A stretch of 64,000 bases of DNA from Patiria pectinifera. Lineage: Eukaryota; Echinodermata; Asteroidea; Valvatida; Asterinidae. Made by a program: the position numbers and the translations under genes. Positions 50,412 through 62,336 of this stretch are shown here, piece by piece. The stretch covers positions 17,510,863 to 17,574,862 of the forward strand of contig CM057135.1 of assembly GCA_029964075.1 (NCBI GenBank), written 5' to 3'. The notes under the pieces are model-generated. The model searched no databases. It had not been told where the DNA came from and was given only the letters and a program-made list of their open reading frames with translations. Within the stretch, counting starts at the first letter, position 1. Each line of letters starts with the position of its first letter.

Positions 50412-50532
50412 ACGACGCGACGGGTGACGGGCGACGGCACGACGCGACGGGCGACGGCACGATGCGACGGGCGACGGCACGACACGACGCGACGGTACGA
50501 CGCGACGGCACGACGTGAAAGCACGACGCGAC
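50412..50532. repeat. GC-rich minisatellite
   Basis: CGACGCGACGGGCGACGGCA-type units of about 22 bp are repeated about five times. Open frames on both strands here are low-complexity artefacts. Confidence 0.9.
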
Positions 50533-50739
50533 GCAGATTTGGCGTCTACAGAACACCACACAGAGCAGACAACACACAAATGCAATTATTGTGGTTAACA
50601 ATGCTGTTCCAATGTGGGACTTGTGGCCCACAAATTTACGCGCCTGCCAAAGATAACTCAAGACAGTTAACATGAAGAAGAGCGAGGTAGGGACGTTTAT
50701 TGGTGGCCAATTATTGTGTGTGCACTACATGTATCATAA

Positions 50740-50882
50740 TCTGCGTGTAGTAAAGGGTAAATGTAAAAATTGATGGTTTGAGGGTTTTTCAATTTTTTTT
50801 CCATAAACAATTAGGGTAGGGGCTGTAAGAATACGGTATGTAGGGAAACTGAAAGCAGAAATATATATATATTTTTTTGCCT
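50740..50882 (+). repeat. Dispersed repeat, copy B (copy A at 6,060-6,275)
   Basis: Same ordered blocks as copy A, including ATTAGGGTAGGGGCTGT, GTATGTAGGGAAACTGAAAG and a terminal T-run. Confidence 0.65.
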
Positions 50883-51480
50883 GGCCGTTTCAAGGCAATG
50901 GCACACCCTCCTCCCGATAAGATGCAATGCCTCGAGTTTTGTTGGAAGTTGCAGCGCACATTTGCGCCAGCTATTGTATGTGTGGACTCCGAGCCATGCC
51001 AACGGTGTTTTGAGAAAGTGCACAGTCTGATCTATACATCTATAATGTGCGTTACTTTGACCCTGCATTACTTTCACCCAGACAAACCCACAAGGTGGAT
51101 GGATCATTACTCATTGGGTGCAACCTTGATTGAAGAAGGAGTGTCTTACTCTTGGACAGTATAAAAGAGTTTTTGCAGATGACTACACTACATACTTGTT
51201 AAATGAGACCTCATATTTTTCAAAAAGATGTATTGGTCATGCAAATATTGTTTTATTTATAATTTAAAATTGGTCTTGTGTCTAGAAAGACTTCAAAGAA
51301 AGAATCACACAGAAGAGAGTTCTTTTTGAAGTTAATAGTAGTTTATTATGTGTACTTGTTTGTATTGACACACATAAGTCCCCTTCAGTTTTTTCTTACA
51401 TGTCATAGAAAGAGCTAAAAAGATAACATACATAAATGTAAGTTAACAAGGAACTTTCATTACTGCATCTTTGCACTTTG

Positions 51481-51633
51481 TAATAGACCTGAGATGCAAT
51501 GACGTTATAGCTTTGATTACATATGCGCTATAAAATGTGAGTGAATTCGGGACGGCAGATTACGTGGGGACCGTCTACTAGATAGGAAGCGTACATGTAA
51601 ACAAGCGTGACGTCATTGCGTCTCAGGCCTATT
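51481..51633. mobile_element. Short MITE with about 25-bp TIRs
   Basis: The left end TAATAGACCTGAGATGCAAT and GACGT is mirrored by GACGTCATTGCGTCTCAGGC and CTATT with few mismatches. Length is about 150 bp. Confidence 0.7.
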
Positions 51634-52520
51634 GCAGGTCCTCCCGATGACTCTATCCACCACAAATTACACTTTGTACGTATACTGTATTTCAATTACA
51701 CTTCAATTACAGTTTAATTTTAGTTGAATTATACATGTAGTTCCATTGTAGTTCAACTGCAATCAAATTATACTTTAAAACTAGTTATAATAAAGGTCAA
51801 TTTACCGTTAAATCCTTTTTCAATTATTGTACAATTATTGTAGTTCAATTATGAGGCGTGAAATCCTCAATTGAGAAAAGGTTGTCATTTAATTGGGGCG
51901 CTTCAATCAAAACGGGCGAATTTGAAAAGATCATATGGTTCATGAACCTGTGGGTTGAATTTATTAACCCTAACCCTCCTCAATTCTCCAAAATCCTCCT
52001 TGTGGTTTTGGAGGATTTTGGTGGATTAAGGCTGAATGGTATTTTTTAGATAAGGATTTCGGAGGATTGAGGCTGAATGGTATTTTTAGGCAGGACTGTC
52101 TGACGATTTTGGAGGATTTAGGGGCTGGGTACCGTTCATTTGAACATAAGGCCTGGGGGTTAGATTAATCAAAATTGAATATTATTTTTCAAGTCAGAGG
52201 AATTGGAAATGGGATGACCTTTGACCTGGTTGATGATATGATCTCGAGATGAACTTGGATAAAAATGGTTCTAACATGTTTGTAAATAAATATAGAAAAA
52301 TGCGGGGGGGGGGATTTTTTATCATTGATTTATAACTCGTATCAAAGTTGGTGTAGTACTTGTTGCAAAATGATGCATGTCCAGCTATAGTTTAATTACA
52401 GTAAAATTATTGTCCAAATATACTTCAATTACAGTTCAATAAGGCATTTGCCAGTTGAATTAGAATAAAGTGTGCGCTGCTGACTTAATCGAATGCTTTG
52501 CATGTCTTAACTTTGCATTC
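51634..52520. other. Low-complexity AT-rich stretch
   Basis: Many TTCAATTA/TAATTGAA units between 51,690 and 51,850 and again near 52,390-52,440. Around 51,980-52,120 there are repeated TTGGAGGATTT and GGCTGAATGGTATTTTT units with an inverted AAATCCTCC. No gene seen. Confidence 0.55.
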
Positions 52521-52534
52521 TCCTGACCAAAGAG

Positions 52535-52740
52535 ACTGTTTTGATATATTCGGGGCAAGCCTTATGCTAGCAACCCGCAGCTCTGCCATGATCTGGTGTC
52601 ATTGTCGACACCATCTGGTGTCATTTTGAGTTTCACCCATTGTGAACAATGTATTGGTGCTGAGCATTTCTTATGTAACTATGCAAGGCTTGCCCAAAAT
52701 CATGTGATTAGCAACAGTGTTTTCGGTCTGGAAAGTACAA
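52535..52740. mobile_element. Short MITE, inverted relative of 1,993-2,206
   Basis: Read on the minus strand it repeats the parts of the 2-kb element: ATCACATGATT, GGCAAGCCTTGCATAGTTAC, GCTCAGCACCAAT, GACACCAGAT, GGCTTGCCCCGAAT and CAAAGAG or its inverse. Arms are about 45 bp. Confidence 0.75.
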
Positions 52741-53476
52741 AGTTGAAACGTGCCAAGTATTTTGAGTAAGTCCGTGTACATCATGTTTTTCAAATTTAAA
52801 TTCCAATGGAAATGGGCTTCATGTACAAGTACCCTATCAACGGCCAGAAAAGGAGAGTTACAAGGTAGACTGGTTCCTGATCGATGCAGTCCGCCGCGTG
52901 TTTTGAATGTATCGAAAGATATTGGAGGCGGGGATTAGTCTGGGAGATCATCACAATTTGAATTCAGGAAGTCATGCGTATTTCGCGCGTAAACCAGTAC
53001 AAAACAGTATGTGCACACTGTGTGTTTTGTCCACGGAGCTCTCAAAGAAGTGAAAATATGCCCCCTTTTGTTGGCAAACGGAACCCACAGGTCACTCTGA
53101 AATATGTTCAAATTATAGTTTATTATAGTTCAAAATAGTTCAACAGTTTTAGCATTAGTCCAAGTAACTAGGACTCTACGGATCGCTTTTTTAACATTTG
53201 GACATGGTTGGGCGATAGTAGAGTCTCTGATCGATGACCCTATTGCGGTTACTAATATTTTTTTGACCATTTTCGCTCGTACCCCCAATCAAAATCGTCT
53301 GATTTCACCCCCAAAACGGTCTTCAAACTGCCTCAGTTTGAAGTGAAAATGGGAAGTGAAAGTGGGAAGTGAAAATACAAATGGTGGTGGTTTAGATTTA
53401 CAAACCTTTGGGAAGAAAAGAGAAATTTCACCTTCAATTCGGAAAACATCCTTGTCACAAACGCCTTGTTTGTAGG

Positions 53477-53680
53477 CTGCCATTTTGAATGGCTCTGGCT
53501 ACACTGTTTCTTGGCAAGCATCAGACAGACCAATCACAGGGCACTTGGATCACAGGGCAGTTTGATTGGTCACCAATCCAGTTGATTTGGCCCTGTGATT
53601 AGTCTGTCTGTTGTTTGCCAGGTAACAGTGTAGCCAGAGAAATGCACAAGTCTGGTTTTCCTTAATTCAAAATGGCAGCT
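53477..53680. repeat. Large inverted repeat, about 65-bp arms
   Basis: Left CTGCCATTTTGAAT...CTCTGGCTACACTGTT...CAGACAGACCAATCACAG is mirrored on the right by CTGTGATTAGTCTGTCTG...AACAGTGTAGCCAGAG...ATTCAAAATGGCAG. The right arm carries a small extra segment. Probably a fold-back MITE. Confidence 0.8.
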
Positions 53681-53989
53681 GTAATGTGTTATTCGCTGAC
53701 GAGCAGCCACAAAATGTATAGTTAAACTAGAGTTACTTCACACAAGACACGATCGTTTCAGAACAAGCTGGTGAACCCCGAAAGTTCAAATTTAATGTAA
53801 CCAACAGAGGGCGGTGTTCAATGTTAGAAATACATCACAACTCCCCCATACAAATTTAAGGGAATATACGTATATCATTTGCTTTTGCTGTGATTTTCAG
53901 AAATGGATGGAATTGGGGTGTTGAAAATATATACCAAATATAGTTACACTGACTTTTTTGAGGTTTTGGGTTCGAAAATGCTATGTATA

Positions 53990-56900
53990 TAGGCCTTTAA
54001 CGTCGATCAACGACGATCAGCACGACGGTGCCTGGTAGCGCGTCTGGCATTGCACTCTTCCATGTAGGTTTGATGGGCAAGGCTGCTCCCCTGGTGTAAT
54101 ACACTACGCCAGCCCAACCTGTTGGCTGCAACGCTCTCCCAGTCAGTCAAGTTGATGGAAAAGGACTGTAGATCACGCTTGACTACATCCTTATACCGCA
54201 GCTTTGGGCGGCCTACTGGACGAGGGGCATTAGGAAGCTCGCCGAAGAGTATGTATTTTGGTAGGCGGGCATCGTCCATCCGTATGACATGGCCTATCCA
54301 GCGCAGCTTACGTTTCTGAAGCAATGTGCGCATGTCAAGGCACTCTGTCCTGCACAGGATCTCAGTGTTAGGGACACGGTCCCGCCAGGTGAGGCCAAGG
54401 ATAGATCGCAGACAACGCAGATGGAATGCATTCAAGCGGCGTTCCTGACGTCTGTATGTTGTCCATCCCTCTGAGCCATACAGGAGGATGCTTAGTATGC
54501 ATGCTTCGTATACCTTGATCTTCAAAGGTAGAGGGAGACGGTTGTTGTCCCACACACGTTTACGCAGGCGTCCAAATGTTGTTGCAGCTTTGCCGATCCG
54601 TAGGTCGAGTTTTTCCTCCAGAGAGTTGTTCGAAGTCACAGTGGAACCAAGATATGTGAACTTGGTGACCGTCTGTAGTGAAGTTTCTTGGAGTGTGATG
54701 ACTGGTGATTCCTGGATGTTAGTGCCAAGCACAACAGTCTTGCGAATGCTGATCTTCATGCCAAAGTCCTGGCATGAGCGGGCAAAAGCATCACAAAGTT
54801 GCTGCAGATCTTCCAGAGAATGCGCAACAAGAGCGGCATCATCAGCATAGAGGAGCTTACGGACCATGACTTTGGAGACCTTCGTTCTTGCACGCAGACG
54901 GGAGAGATTGAACAGACCTCCTGTGAATCGAGTGTGGAGCATGATCCCGCCTGATGTAGGAAAAGCGCTGCGGAGCAAGACAGAGAAGTAGATCCCAAAC
55001 AGCGTAGGAGCCAAAACACAACCCTGCTTCACTCCACAATTTACACTGAAGCCATGAGACACCGACCCGTCATACTGAACAGCGGCCTGCATTCCATCAT
55101 GGAGAGCTCTGATGATAGCCAGCAAAGTTGGTGGACATCCCAGGCGCTCCAAGACTGCAAATAAGCCTGTGCGGCGCACGTGGTCGAATGCTTTAGTCAG
55201 GTCCACAAAGACAGTGTAGAGGGGGCGTCGCTGTTCGACGCATTTCTCTTGCAGTTGACGAAAAGAGAAAATCATGTCCAGTGTGGAGCGGTTTGGTCTA
55301 AAACCGGCCTGACTCTCTGGTAATATTTGATCAGCAAGACAGCGGAGGCGTGGTAGGATGATACGGGCAAGCACTTAGCCGACTGTGCTCAGCAAGGAAA
55401 TGCCCCTGTAGCTATTACAGTCATGACGGTCGCCCTTATTCTTGTACAGTGTAGTTATGCTTGCGTCCCGGAGTTCATCTGGCAATGTACGGGTGTGCCA
55501 GCAGGTACGGAAGAGGTGCAGCAGTTTTCCATTCTGTAATGCACCAATCGCTTGCTTCACCTCGATGGCGGTGATTTCCCGGTCCAGCTCAAGTTTTGCA
55601 GGCAACTGTGGAATTGCCATTGCGATGGCTGTTTGATTAGCATTTACTGGAGTGCCATACAAGGAGCTGTAATGTTCGACCCAGCGGTCTAGTTGTGCCT
55701 GCATGTCGGTTAGAAGCGTACCATCAGATGCACGCAGTGGAGCCGTCTTCTTTGGGACAGGCCCCAGTGCTTCCTTGATGCCTCTGTACATTCCATGCAG
55801 ATTCCCTGCATCAGAGCACCTGCAGATACGCTCACCCAGGTCAAGCCAGTAGCGATGCAGGGCTTGTCTTGTGCAGCGCTGAACTTCAGCCTTAGCGGAC
55901 TGATAAGAGGCTCTGTTCCTGGGAGAAGGCTTGTTAAGGAATGCCAGTCGGGTACTGCGCTTGGACGCAATAGTAGGAAGGAGCACATCGGCACTGTGGC
56001 CAAACCAGTCCGGCTGTTTCCGCACTTGCTTCCCAAGTGAATTCATGGCAGAAGATCTGATGACATGCTTGAGGGATTCCCAGCACTCGGTTGGGTATTG
56101 TGATGGCATCTTCTCAGCTAAACCTTGTGAGATGTTAGATTGGAGCTGTACACGGCGATCCATATCAGCCAGGTTGGAGAGGTCCGGGCGCGGTGGTGGA
56201 GGTGGCTTGGCATTGTTAGTACAGTTGGTCACCTGTGGAAGTGCAGACTGCCTCACAAGTATGTGGTCCAGCTGGTGCCAGTGGCCAGATCTTGGGTGCT
56301 TCCAGGTGACCTTTGCCCTTTCCGAACCATCGAAGAAGGATGAGGGTATGCAGAGGTTGTGACGAGCGCACAGCTCAAGCAGTCTCTGACCATTTTCATT
56401 CATTCTTCCAATGCGGTGGGGGCCAAGGACACCTTCCCAGGCAGTGTAGTTAGACCGTGTCCGGGCATTGAAGTCTCCAAGCAACACCAGGCAATCGCCC
56501 GCCAATGTGTCTTTGATCAAGGCTTCCAGCACGGCATAGAATGAGTCTTTCTCCTCAGGGGATGAGCACAGGGTTGGAGCATAGCAGCTAATGATTTTGA
56601 ACTGGGAGTTGTACAGTTGAAGCTTTGCAGTCATAAGCCTAGGTGAAACTGAGACGGGGGTGAAGTCGCGACCTTTCAAAGAGTTACGGATAGCAAAACC
56701 AACGCCATGATGAGGTCTCTCCCCATCTGGATAGCCATGCCAGTACAGGGTGTAGCTCTCCTCGCAGACAGATCCACTACCAGTTAGCCAAGTTTCACTA
56801 AGAGCTGCAATGTCCACATTAAGACGGGCCAATTCCAGGTCAATGATGGCGGACTTGCGGGGGGTAGAGGCAAAACGGTCAGAGGAGACGCCCAAGGAGC

Positions 56901-57430
56901 GGACGTTCCAAGAACCAAAGTTAATGTAGGCAGTAGCAGGATGTCGACCGAGCGGTGCCTGCCTGGAACACCCACTCTGCCGGGCATTGACAGCCCTCCT
57001 TGTAGCGGGCTGCCAAATTGCCAGTCGCTGTATACATCGTTGAGATTCCATTCCATGATTTGCACGTAACGTCGTGCGCCGAGGCAAGGGATAGAGAGTG
57101 AATGGTTGCCCAGGTCAGACACACTCCTCTGGGCCCAGTCATACTTAACCCTAGTGGACTGCCGAAGCAGGACGACTAGAAGGATGATGGGCTGCCCCGC
57201 AGTGGCAAACTGACTATGCCTGGAAACTGCCAACCGTTGACCGAGGTTCTTCCGCCTGCCAGTTAGCCCACTTGGGCCAGAAAGCCTGATACAATAGACG
57301 TCTGCCCCAGATGGATTGTCTCCTCCTGCTGCCAAGAGACATTTTGAGTTGCAATTGGTCTGGTTCCTACCCTTCGACCTGTCCGGCTTGCTTGGAGCTG
57401 CCAGGGGGACATGGCCCCCAGCCGACTCGC
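53990..57430 (-). mobile_element. LINE (non-LTR retrotransposon), RTE-like, inserted in a Penelope-like element
   Basis: One long minus-strand frame carries an APE-type endonuclease then a reverse transcriptase. The 3' end lies just after the ORF stop at 54,007. The 5' end is set where the surrounding Penelope-like frame loses homology, near 57,430. RTE clade membership is inferred from the endonuclease style (WNVRSL, GVGFAIR, GHWHQLDHILV) and the short 3' tail. Confidence 0.8.
54007..57087 (-). pseudogene. LINE endonuclease-reverse transcriptase ORF with one stop
   Basis: 57,087-55,375 encodes the endonuclease (SWNVRSL, LSETWL, YPDGERPHHGVGFAIR, LLGDFNARTRSN, HPRSGHWHQLDHILV) and the start of the reverse transcriptase. 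An in-frame TAA at 55,375-55,377 stands where a Lys codon is expected between STVG and VLARI. 55,374-54,007 continues with FVDLTKAFDHV, GVKQGCVLAPTLF, LLYADDAALVA and a C-terminal KRKLRWIGHVIRMDDARLPK. Two deletions are apparent. One follows SALPQV, removing the expected catalytic Asp-His of the endonuclease. The other lies after ALQNGK, removing the APGPDG-type motif. The copy cannot be active. Confidence 0.85.
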
Positions 57431-58640
57431 CGATGTAGACTTTGCCGCATTCACATGGAATGCGGTAGACTCCCGCCTTGAAAGAGGAGTCCTGCTTGTC
57501 CTTGTGAGTGTGGAGGCTGCCTTGGAGCTTGTTGCCAGATGAGTGGTACACCTTGATGCCGGCTTGTCGGAGGATGCGTTGCAGATGATGAGAAGCTGAA
57601 CCTATGTAAGGAAGAGTGACTGAGGGAGATACAGTGGAAGGACCTTGGGTATAGCAGACACGTTGGTCAGGTTTGCTGATCGTGATGCGGTTGGGTTTGT
57701 AGCCGTTCCGTTGTAGTGACGCCTGGATGTGCTTGAGTTCACGCTTGAGGTTGTCTTGGTCGCAGACCTCAAAGGCTCTCTGTACTAGGGTGCGGTTGAC
57801 CGATGACTTGATGCTGGGGTGATGAAACGACCGCTGGTGGAGAAAGCGGTCGGTGTGGGTTGGTTTCCTGTAGACGCTATGTCCCAGGGTGCCATCCGGA
57901 TTCCTGGAGATCTTGACGTCCAGGAAAGGAATGGTGCCGTGCTGTTCTTGTTCCATGGTGAAGCTGATGCTGGTGTGTTGCTTGTTGAGGTACTGGAGGA
58001 AGTCTTGGAGTGTGTCCGGGCCATGGGGCCACACTACGAAGGTGTCATAAACGTAGCGTACCCACAGGCTCGGCCGAAGATCCGCTGTGAGGAGGGAGGA
58101 AGACTCGAACTCCTCCATGAAGATGTCGGCTAGGACCGGGGATAAAGGAGATCCCATGGAGATCCCAGCCGTTTGCTCGTAGAACTTGCCTTGCCACTGG
58201 AAACAACTGGAAGAGATACATGTTAGTAACAGATCATGAATTTGGTCGGGGGACAGGTCTGTGCGTTCAGCAAGAGTGGTATCATGTTCAAGTCTTTCCT
58301 TAGCTAGTTTGCAGGCCTCGCCTGTGGGGACATTGGTGAAGAGTGAGACGACGTCAAAACTGACAAGCAAGCCAGTGGGTTGGACAGTGAGGTTTCTGGT
58401 GATGCTGACAAACTGGGAAGAGTTGGACACATGGTGTGGTGTGTGACCCACCAAGGGTTTGAGGATTTTGGCGAAGTTTGTTTTTATGAGATGTATTTTG
58501 TCCACGTTCGTTTTTATGAGATATATTTTTCCCAAGTTCGTTTTTACGAGATTTTCTTGTGTGCAAAGTGTCACGTGCGCGTTGGCGTTCATCACTTGTT
58601 CTTCTGTGAGGACATGCGGGTTCTGGATCGATCCTAGGCC
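57430..58640 (-). mobile_element. Penelope-like element fragment
   Basis: Minus-strand reverse transcriptase of Penelope type (LLVSFDVVSLFTNVPTGEA, AGISMGSPLSPVLADIFMEE, IPFLDVKISRNPDGTLGHSV) is followed by the start of a GIY-YIG endonuclease (AGVYRIPCECGKVYIGES). The endonuclease is cut off by the LINE. The 5' part is missing or diverged. It is a broken copy. Confidence 0.85.
58475..58564. repeat. 30-bp minisatellite, three copies
   Basis: GTTCGTTTTTATGAGAT recurs at 30-bp steps (TTTTTATGAG at 58,481, 58,511 and, with one change, 58,541). It sits at the 5' edge of the Penelope-like reading frame. Confidence 0.85.
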
Positions 58641-58817
58641 TACCTCATAGTACGGGCCCCTGAGTCTTGCGGGAACGAAGCAAAGTTTAATTTGCTGTAG
58701 GCCCCCACCCAGATTCAGTATATCCCGTGTCGCCCTGCTGTATTGACTGGAGGCAGCCCTGCGCTGTCCGCCTTGATCTTCGAAGGTACGGTAAAATGGG
58801 AAGTAATCGACCACTTC

Positions 58818-59390
58818 CGAAAAACTGGCACTGCTTTGTATAAATGAGAATGTGGGATGTTAACCATAATTACTCAAGACATGATCATGTACTAACCATG
58901 ATTTCAGCATAGCATCAACCCTAGTCAGACCCAAGGTTTTTGCTTAGAAACGACTGGTCGAATTCTTCATCAGGTCGTATATTTCCACTTACTGGTAAAC
59001 AGATGGGATGAAAGAATTCGACCGGATAAGGAAAACCAGCACTGACTAGTGTAACTGAGAGAGTGAGATCTTAACTGTTTTTACTTATAACATGACCATG
59101 TACTTATTTTGTTTGCAGTATATAATCAACCCTAGTCAGATTCATGGTTTGTGATTAATAGCCAGAGGTCGAAATCTTCCCCGGTCGAATATTCCCCACT
59201 TACACTCACTGTACACTATAGGTGGCCATTTATTACTCAGATTGGTCAAGGGGTACTGTACTGAAACTGCGCCTGAGAGGGTAAACACATGGTAAATATG
59301 TAAAGCACCTGAGGCTGAGAAAGTGGACATGGTGCTAAACGAAAATGCGTGGAACACTTTCCTTTCTTCTGGCATGATCATGTTAGTACC
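58818..59390. repeat. Two to three diverged direct repeats of about 205 bp
   Basis: Blocks GGCACTG/AGCACTGACT, ATGATCATGTACTAACC or ATGACCATGTACTT, CATCAACCCTAGTCAGA and TGGTCGAATTCTTC or AGGTCGAAATCTTCC repeat in order from 58,825 and 59,035. A partial third copy ends near 59,390. It could be the leader repeats of the Penelope-like element. Confidence 0.6.
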
Positions 59391-59544
59391 AGGGCTTATA
59401 AAATTATGAATAAAGTTTTATATACATGTATACTAGGGCGGTTCAAATGTTCAATGCTTTTAGATTTGGATGTTTTTCCAAATTGTGGGTGGGCAGGTCA
59501 AGGTACATAATTGGAAATGGAAATTCACTTAGTATTTAAAGAAG

Positions 59545-60120
59545 GTAGTGGATATTTTGCTGGAGGTAACGCCGGCAAACTAACGCGTACTAAAGGTTTG
59601 CCGGCGGCAATCCATATCAACAGAGGGCGCTGTACTCTTTAACATAGGGCTGAATTATAACATGTATTAAATTCACACTAAAGTTGTGTAGCACAATCGT
59701 TGCATTGGTTAAGCAATTGCTCTAGAGAGTGGGATGTCCCGAGTTCGAATTCTGATCTCCGCCACATTTTTAAGGTTTTTTTCCCATCCCCAAATAAATA
59801 AGAATATTCTTCTTTTATTATTTTAATATGTCTCAAACATTTTGATTGTTATTGCAGAGTATGACTTTTTCTTTTTCAGATTTGTGGTTCTGGAAGATTT
59901 TTTTTAAAGGGAAATAAAGTACGAAATTATAAAATGGTCTAATTTCCATCTTGTAAATGTGAAGTTACAACGATAATATGGGCATGAAGCCAGACTAAAA
60001 TTTGTCACCGGAAAAAATTGTTAGTACAAAAAAACAGTAACTGCGCATGTTCAGTGCATATCCGGCAAACTAACGTTTACTGAAGGTTTGCCGTCTCCGG
60101 CAAAATATCCACTGCCTTTA
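59545..60120. mobile_element. TIR element of about 575 bp with internal palindromes
   Basis: The left end GGTAGTGGATATTTTGCTGG is mirrored by CCGGCAAAATATCCACTGCC on the right. Both ends also contain GGCAAACTAACG followed by AAGGTTTGCCG in direct orientation. The interior holds a tRNA-like segment at 59,688-59,766. Non-coding, with no transposase. Confidence 0.75.
59688..59766 (+). ncRNA. tRNA-like segment (tRNA pseudogene or SINE head)
   Basis: GTAGCACAATCGTTGCATTGG and GGTTAAGCAATTGC resemble a D-arm/A-box region. GAGTTCGAATTC is a clear B-box and T-loop match. The 3' part GATCTCCGCCAC does not pair well with the 5' end, so it is not a functional tRNA. It lies entirely within the TIR element. 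Confidence 0.6.
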
Positions 60121-60920
60121 AAGAAAAGTCAAAACAAATCAATAAAAGAAAAAAAAACATCGTCCAACTTGGTTTCCAAATGTGAATTGATTTTGTGTAT
60201 AAAGAATACACATGTATAGGCCTACAAGTTGAGGTAGTAGACAGTGCTTTTAAATAGAAAAATGAAGCCAAGTCCTCGTCTAAGCAATCACATGCCATAG
60301 AAGTCAAGTTTTCACATAACAAGACACTTACAATTTCTCAGACCAGTGTCATAACGTTTGTACACGGGGTGTTAAGTGAATTTCGTACTGGAACTCTTTC
60401 TTGAGGCTGTGTACAGCTGGTAACTTGGTATGGTGGATGTACATTGTTATTTGACATTATAAATCAGTTACAGTGAAAAGGCACTGCCAGGTTTGCTGGA
60501 ACCTATCCTGCTGATAGAATCATGTCCTCCCCCCCCCCCGCATTTAGCCTGTCCTAGTTATGCTGCTCACTTCTGCCCACCACCAGCATGCATTATAATC
60601 AAGCTGTACTTAATACTCGGGCTAAATTCAGTGGATTCAACTCTCCCCTTTATCAAGGAGAGAGAAGTTAACAGGTTGGGGAATTTAACCTCCAAAGCAC
60701 TGACTGATATCAAGCATGACAAGCACAGTCAGTGTAGATTTGAGGCTACACAATACTATTGAGGAATATGGGTGAAGACCAATCCCCCAACCGCCCCCCC
60801 CCCCCCCCCCTATGCGTTACTGTTCCATGTCATAGCCCAAAATTCACACCTGTAGTCCTAGGCTCCTAGCACTTACTGTCACCGGCACTGCTGACATGTG
60901 TTCATTATTTTTGGTTTGAA
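60121..60920. other. Intergenic, nothing recognised
   Basis: Contains C-runs near 60,530 and 60,785-60,811. No supported gene. Confidence 0.5.
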
Positions 60921-60924
60921 ACAG

Positions 60925-62336
60925 ATGGCTGAACAAAGGAAAGATGTATACCGGTTTATGCATGAGGAGAGAGAAATACCTGAAGCTCAAATCGACAGGA
61001 TGAAGCAGGAGAAGGTTAGTCAAGTGGTGTTCTGATGCACTTATTACCAGTAGTGTCACTGATGCCATAATGGGTATAATGGCATCATGTCCAACCACCC
61101 TAGTTTTGGCCTCCGACCACAAAATGAAAAAGGCTTTTGTTTTTTTGCCGACCCTGTCAAAAAGACCCTGCCAAGAAAGAATACAAAGTACTGGGGAAAT
61201 TTCTAAGGGCACAAGCAGGAAATATTTCCTGCTAAGGGCACGAGCAGGAAATATGAGATTTTGTGTATGTAACTCCGTGTTGCAGATCAGGTAACGTTTC
61301 TGTGCGAAGCAATTTTATCCTTTTATCTCAGCCAGAAACCAAAATGAACTCATGCGAGTACATACAGCTAGACAATCACACAAAACGCACTTGGCTTAAT
61401 GTTTGTATTTATTTCTACAACAGCAACATGGACTTTTTTATAGTTGAAATGTTACTTTCTTTCGACTGACCGACTGTACTTCAAATGTATAAAAGATATG
61501 AGAACCATCGTATTAAAAAAGAGTGCCCTATTAAAAAGGATGAAACTAATAATGAAATGTTGCACTATGAATCGGTTGTTAATTTATTAATGCAGATATA
61601 GATCTACGTATTCCTTTGCAATGTGTTTGTTTTGTAACCTCCCTCCTTCAGATGGTGAAACTGTAATACCCTTCATGACAGACCAGAATTTGCAAGGGTA
61701 TCTGCCCCTCTTCGGAGACCGGCTGGCAGCAATCAAGTACTGCAAGACTGAGCACAAACATGGAAGAGGTCCAGAGGAGAACAAGTTGATACAAAAGTTA
61801 AGATTGAAAATGAGGAATAGAAGGGGCCAAAAGGAAGCCAGAGACACCTCACAGCATGTACCTAAACTCGGCAATAAGAATGCCAGGGAAGACACACGCA
61901 GATTTGATTTTGGTTGGCTTAATTACAACTCAAAAAGAAAAATCATACAAACAAGTGAGGAAACAACATGGAGGGGGTACACGCCAAATGACCGTGAAGA
62001 AAGACTGTATTGCACATCAGCTTAAGACTGTTGGCGAAGGCCTTTATTTCAAAGAAGGTCAGTCATCTAAGGGTCCCCTCCACAAATTTGAAACAGCACT
62101 TGCAGATTTCACACAGCATGACATTTCTGACAATGAGACAGTGGAGGAAAAGTATAATGCTGCTCACATGCCAGTGCTGCGTTTCTATCTTCTGACCTAA
62201 GAGAAGGATACAAAGGCTGCAAAGCAGGATACCGATGAAGAGGACAGTGCAGATTTCAGCGTATCTGATAATCAGTATTTAGATGTGGGACAAGAGGTTC
62301 AGGTTGAAACTTCTGATGAGGCATCAAACCATCAGG
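60925..62336 (+). pseudogene. N-terminal half of a second HECT-family (G2E3-like) gene copy, broken
   Basis: The exon at 60,925-61,014 (MAEQRKDVYRFMHEER, IPEAQIDRMKQEK) ends at a GTTAGT donor. The exon from 61,652 has FMTDQNLQGYLPLFGDRLAA, completing a SAM-like module. RRFDFGWLNYNSK is then followed, one frame over, by YKQVRKQHGGGTRQMTV and VEEKYNAAHMPVLRFYL, the GGGTR-type module of this family. A TAA at 62,198-62,200 interrupts the frame. An acidic tail then runs to a GTGAGT donor at 62,337. The two exons are not phase-consistent. Compared with the minus-strand copy at 46.7-45.4 kb, the domain order is the same. No HECT exons follow before the window ends. Confidence 0.65.

Noticed and set aside
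50424-50675. Open frames rich in Arg/Thr on both strands
   Set aside because: They arise from the GC-rich minisatellite.
50877-51164. 95-codon plus-strand open frame
   Set aside because: No domain, no splice context, and its start overlaps the T-run of a dispersed repeat. Could be a chance frame.
59688-59766. Functional tRNA gene
   Set aside because: The B-box is good, but the acceptor stem does not pair and the segment sits in a TIR element.
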